DNA of 8,275 nucleotides from OLB11 sp044234005 (GTDB lineage: Bacteria; Bacteroidota; Bacteroidia; Chitinophagales; Chitinophagaceae), in the NCBI GenBank assembly GCA_044234005.1, contig JBIIJE010000111.1, forward strand, positions 1 through 8,275, read 5' to 3'. The first letter of the stretch is position 1; every line of letters starts with the position of its first letter. Below are positions 5,727-8,275 of the stretch, in pieces. Below the pieces are notes generated by a model, which was not told the DNA's origin, made no database searches, and saw only the letters and a program-made list of their open reading frames with translations. Both the position numbers and the translations under genes were made by a program.

Positions 5727-7637
5727 ATGGGAAAGATTATAGGAATTGACCTCGGAACCACCAACTCATGCGTAAGTGTTATGGAGGGGAATGAACCAGT
5801 AGTAATTGCCAATGATGAAGGCAAAAGAACGACACCTTCGGTAGTTGGTTTTTTAAAAAATGGAGAACGTAAAATTGGAGATCCAGCAAAGCGTCAGGCT
5901 ATTACCAATCCGGTTAATACCATTATGAGTATTAAGCGTTTTATGGGTCGTCGATTTGATGAAGTCGGTGGTGAAATCGAGCAAAGCACATATAAGGTTG
6001 TGAAAGGAGATAACAATACCCCTCGTGTGGATATTGATGGTCGTTTGTACACACCACAAGAAATTTCTGCAATGGTGCTGCAAAAGATGAAGAAAACTGC
6101 CGAAGATTTCTTAGGTCAAGAAGTGACTGAAGCTGTTATTACGGTGCCTGCTTACTTTAATGATGCACAGCGTCAAGCAACTAAAGAAGCTGGTGAAATT
6201 GCTGGCTTGCAAGTAAAGCGTATTATCAACGAGCCTACAGCAGCTGCTTTGGCTTATGGTTTAGATAAAAAGAATCAAGATTCTAAAATAGTTGTCTTCG
6301 ATTTGGGTGGTGGTACTTTCGATGTATCTGTACTTGAATTGGGTGATGGTGTATTTGAAGTAAAGTCAACCAATGGTGATACGCACTTAGGTGGTGATGA
6401 TTTCGATAAAGCGGTGATGGACTGGTTAGCAGGTGAATTTAAAGCAGAGGAAAATGTTGATTTACGCAAAGATCCTATGAGCTGGCAGCGTTTGAAAGAA
6501 GCGGCTGAGAAAGCAAAGGTTGAATTATCATCAGCTACAGAAACAGAAATTAACTTACCCTATATAACCGCTATTGACAATGTGCCAAAACACTTGGTGA
6601 AAAAATTGACACGTGCAAAATTTGAGCAATTAGTTGATTCATTAGTCGAAAGAACATTAGAGCCTTGCCGTAAAGCATTAAAAGATGCAGGTATTGAAGC
6701 TAAAGATTTGGATGAAGTAATTTTAGTAGGCGGTAGTACACGTATTCCTAAAATACAGGAAGTAGTTGAAAAATTCTTTGGTAAAAAGCCAAATCGAAGT
6801 GTAAATCCTGATGAGGTGGTTGCAATAGGCGCTGCTATTCAAGGAGGTGTATTAAGCGGAGATGTAAAAGATGTATTATTACTAGATGTTACACCACTAT
6901 CTTTAGGGATAGAGACTTTAGGTGGGGTGTTTACTAAATTAATCGAAAGCAATACAACAATACCTTCGAAAAAATCAGAAACGTTTAGTACCGCTGCTGA
7001 GAATCAACCTTCGGTAGAAATTAACGTGCTACAAGGTGAAAGACCGATGGCAAAAGACAATAAGAATTTAGGAAGATTTATATTAGATGGTATTCCACCA
7101 GCCCCACGAGGTATTCCACAAATTGAGGTAACATTTGATATTGATGCGAATGGTATTTTGCAAGTTAGCGCAACAGATAAAGGAACTGGGAAGAAACAAA
7201 ATATTCGAATTGAAGCAGGTAGTGGTTTAAGTAAGGAGGAGATCGAAAAAATGAAGAATGATGCCAAAATGAATGAAGATGCGGATAAGAAAATGAGGGA
7301 AGAAATAGAGAAAGTGAATATGGCTGATAGTCAAATCTTTAATTCAGAAAAACAATTAAAAGATTATGGAGATAAAATACCTGCTGAAAAGAAATCAGCC
7401 ATAGAATCAGCTTTAGCAAATTTGAAAACAGCACATGGGGCTAAAGATTTAGCTGCGATTGACTCAAGCTTAGAAGCTTTGAATCAGGCTTGGCAAGCTG
7501 CCAGTGAAGAATTGTACAAGGCTATGAATGATCAGCAAGCACAAGGTGGTACAGCTGGTGATCCGAATACAGGTAATGCGAATACAAGTTCACAGGATGA
7601 TGTACAAGATGCGGAAATTGTTGAAGAAGTGAAATAA
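5727..7637 (+). CDS. dnaK: Molecular chaperone DnaK (Hsp70)
   Basis: DnaK is the cytoplasmic ATP-driven Hsp70 chaperone that works with DnaJ and GrpE in folding nascent and stress-damaged proteins. The 636-residue product is full length. The nucleotide-binding domain carries the three Hsp70 signatures, IDLGTTNS (7-14), FDLGGGTFDVSVLE (191-204) and VILVGGSTRIPKIQ (331-344), with Lys70, Glu170 and Thr198 in the expected catalytic positions. The interdomain linker VLLLDVTPLS (383-392) leads into the beta-sandwich substrate domain, the helical lid (from about 500) and a flexible Gly/Asn/Gln-rich tail that ends in the typical DDVQDAEIVEEVK. The start gives the canonical MGKIIGIDLGTTNS and is preceded by an A-rich stretch without a Shine-Dalgarno sequence. 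No dnaJ or grpE lies next to it in the window, and the strong terminator just downstream suggests a single-gene transcript. Upstream structure at 5669-5710 may contribute to control. Confidence 0.98.
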   Translation: MGKIIGIDLGTTNSCVSVMEGNEPVVIANDEGKRTTPSVVGFLKNGERKIGDPAKRQAITNPVNTIMSIKRFMGRRFDEVGGEIEQSTYKVVKGDNNTPRVDIDGRLYTPQEISAMVLQKMKKTAEDFLGQEVTEAVITVPAYFNDAQRQATKEAGEIAGLQVKRIINEPTAAALAYGLDKKNQDSKIVVFDLGGGTFDVSVLELGDGVFEVKSTNGDTHLGGDDFDKAVMDWLAGEFKAEENVDLRKDPMSWQRLKEAAEKAKVELSSATETEINLPYITAIDNVPKHLVKKLTRAKFEQLVDSLVERTLEPCRKALKDAGIEAKDLDEVILVGGSTRIPKIQEVVEKFFGKKPNRSVNPDEVVAIGAAIQGGVLSGDVKDVLLLDVTPLSLGIETLGGVFTKLIESNTTIPSKKSETFSTAAENQPSVEINVLQGERPMAKDNKNLGRFILDGIPPAPRGIPQIEVTFDIDANGILQVSATDKGTGKKQNIRIEAGSGLSKEEIEKMKNDAKMNEDADKKMREEIEKVNMADSQIFNSEKQLKDYGDKIPAEKKSAIESALANLKTAHGAKDLAAIDSSLEALNQAWQAASEELYKAMNDQQAQGGTAGDPNTGNANTSSQDDVQDAEIVEEVK

Positions 7638-7656
7638 AAGATAGAGAATATCGATT

Positions 7657-7694
7657 AAAAAGCCCTTGGATAGATTTCCTAGGGCTTTTTTGTT
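7657..7694 (+). terminator. Intrinsic terminator of dnaK
   Basis: AAAAAGCCCT (7657-7666) pairs perfectly with AGGGCTTTTT (7681-7690). After one T-T mismatch, GGA (7668-7670) pairs with TCC (7677-7679) around a 6-nt loop. The stem runs into a T-rich tract and lies 20 bp after the dnaK stop codon. The A-rich left flank means it could also work for transcription entering from the right, including through the transposase remnant. Confidence 0.92.
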
Positions 7695-7731
7695 TACTCG
7701 AAATTGGACTTTTTAATGATAATCCGTAAAG

Positions 7732-8275
7732 CTACACCAATTGAAACCATGCACCTGTTAGTGTTGCTATTATAAGTCTATCAAAAGCTAATTGCTTGAA
7801 GAATCTTCGATTGTACTTGTAGCAAAACTCGTTCAAATATTGTTGCATGTATTCATTTTTTACATGATGATGTAACCCTTTGAGTTTCTTTTTAACATGG
7901 CTGATTGTAATAAGCATCCAGGTAAAAGCTTCACAGATTTGCCGGCATCATTTAAACCTACCTTTCGATGACCTGCAAAGAAAGATTCATCTAGCTCTTT
8001 GAATTCATCTAATTGGTATTTTTTATCTCGTTCACCCATTTGAATTCTAAATTTATGCATCATAAGCCAAATGGCTTCATAACGCTTGTGACCTAAAAGG
8101 TTCTACATCTCTGTCGCAGAAAATCCTTTCTTGGTAAGTACCATTAAGTAAAGGCAAGTAAGCCAAATTCGATGAGGGAGTTTCAAATTTTGAATGACTG
8201 TTACTTTTCGCAAGCCAAGTCTATACTCACAAGCATTACAGGTCCAACAAATTCTTGGATTTATCCAACGAAGAG
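7732..8275 (-). pseudogene. IS1595/ISXO2-type transposase remnant, cut by the window edge
   Basis: Read leftwards from the window edge, one frame gives a zinc-ribbon end (CWTCNACEYR), then KLPHRIWLTCLYLMVLTKKGFSATEM, given here as KLPHRIWLTCLY followed by LMVLTKKGFSATEM. Next come a TAG stop at 8103-8105 and, in the same frame, NLLGHKRYEAIWLMMHK, MGERDKKYQL and ELDESFF. These match the N-terminal half of ISXO2-like transposases of Bacteroidota. Only about 18 residues separate DESFF from KLLP. The frame then shifts by one base near 7917-7925 into the C-terminal part, WMLITISHVKKKLKG, YLNEFCYKYNRRFF and FDRLIIA, ending at the stop 7732-7734. Intact relatives have roughly 100 more residues between these blocks, so most of the catalytic core, including at least one DDE-type acidic residue, is deleted. 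The gene cannot encode an active transposase. The element's left end probably lies between 7691 and 7731, but no inverted repeat could be confirmed because the other end is outside the window. Confidence 0.85.

Noticed and set aside
5853..7267. Three antisense open frames of 64-87 codons within dnaK.
   Set aside because: They are shadows of the highly conserved dnaK frame, with no family resemblance or start signals.
7700..7726. GGACTTTTTAATGATAATCC as the terminal inverted repeat of the IS1595-type element.
   Set aside because: The partner end is outside the window and no target duplication can be tested, so the boundary cannot be supported.

Overview
The window looks like chromosomal DNA of a member of the Bacteroidota, probably an environmental one. 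The DNA is AT-rich, start codons are preceded by A-rich stretches instead of Shine-Dalgarno sequences, and three start regions carry a TAnnTTTG-like -7 element. The DnaK, FabD, zeta-like and IS1595-type proteins also read like Bacteroidota versions. This placement rests on family recognition and was not tested by a database search.

Layout from left to right. (1) 1-251 is a leader with no supported gene but a good -7 element at 214-221. (2) 252-3398 (+) encodes a 1048-residue UvrD-like helicase fused to a RecB-type PD-(D/E)XK nuclease with four cysteines placed to bind an Fe-S cluster, a DNA-repair enzyme. (3) 3412-4296 (-) is fabD, malonyl-CoA:ACP transacylase, convergent with the helicase and only 13 bp from it. 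(4) 4390-4986 (+) is a dead zeta-toxin-like kinase gene with four in-frame stops, a damaged Walker A motif and no frameshift. It is followed, with overlap, by an intact 60-codon ORF (4964-5146) that resembles the small partner proteins of such kinases. (5) 5147-5726 is about 580 bp without a gene. It holds a pair of 12-bp direct repeats 32 bp apart, a GC-richer imperfect palindrome of about 95 bp, and a perfect 9-bp inverted repeat just before dnaK. (6) 5727-7637 (+) is complete dnaK with a strong intrinsic terminator at 7657-7694. (7) 7732 to the right edge (-) is a decayed IS1595/ISXO2-type transposase with a nonsense codon, a frameshift and a large internal deletion.

The three intact large genes (DNA repair, fatty-acid synthesis, protein folding) are housekeeping functions and do not form one operon or pathway. 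The accessory material, a dead toxin module and a dead insertion sequence, sits between and beside them. No new multi-gene system is evident. The most interesting signals are the preserved small partner gene beside the dead kinase and the structured non-coding DNA in front of dnaK.
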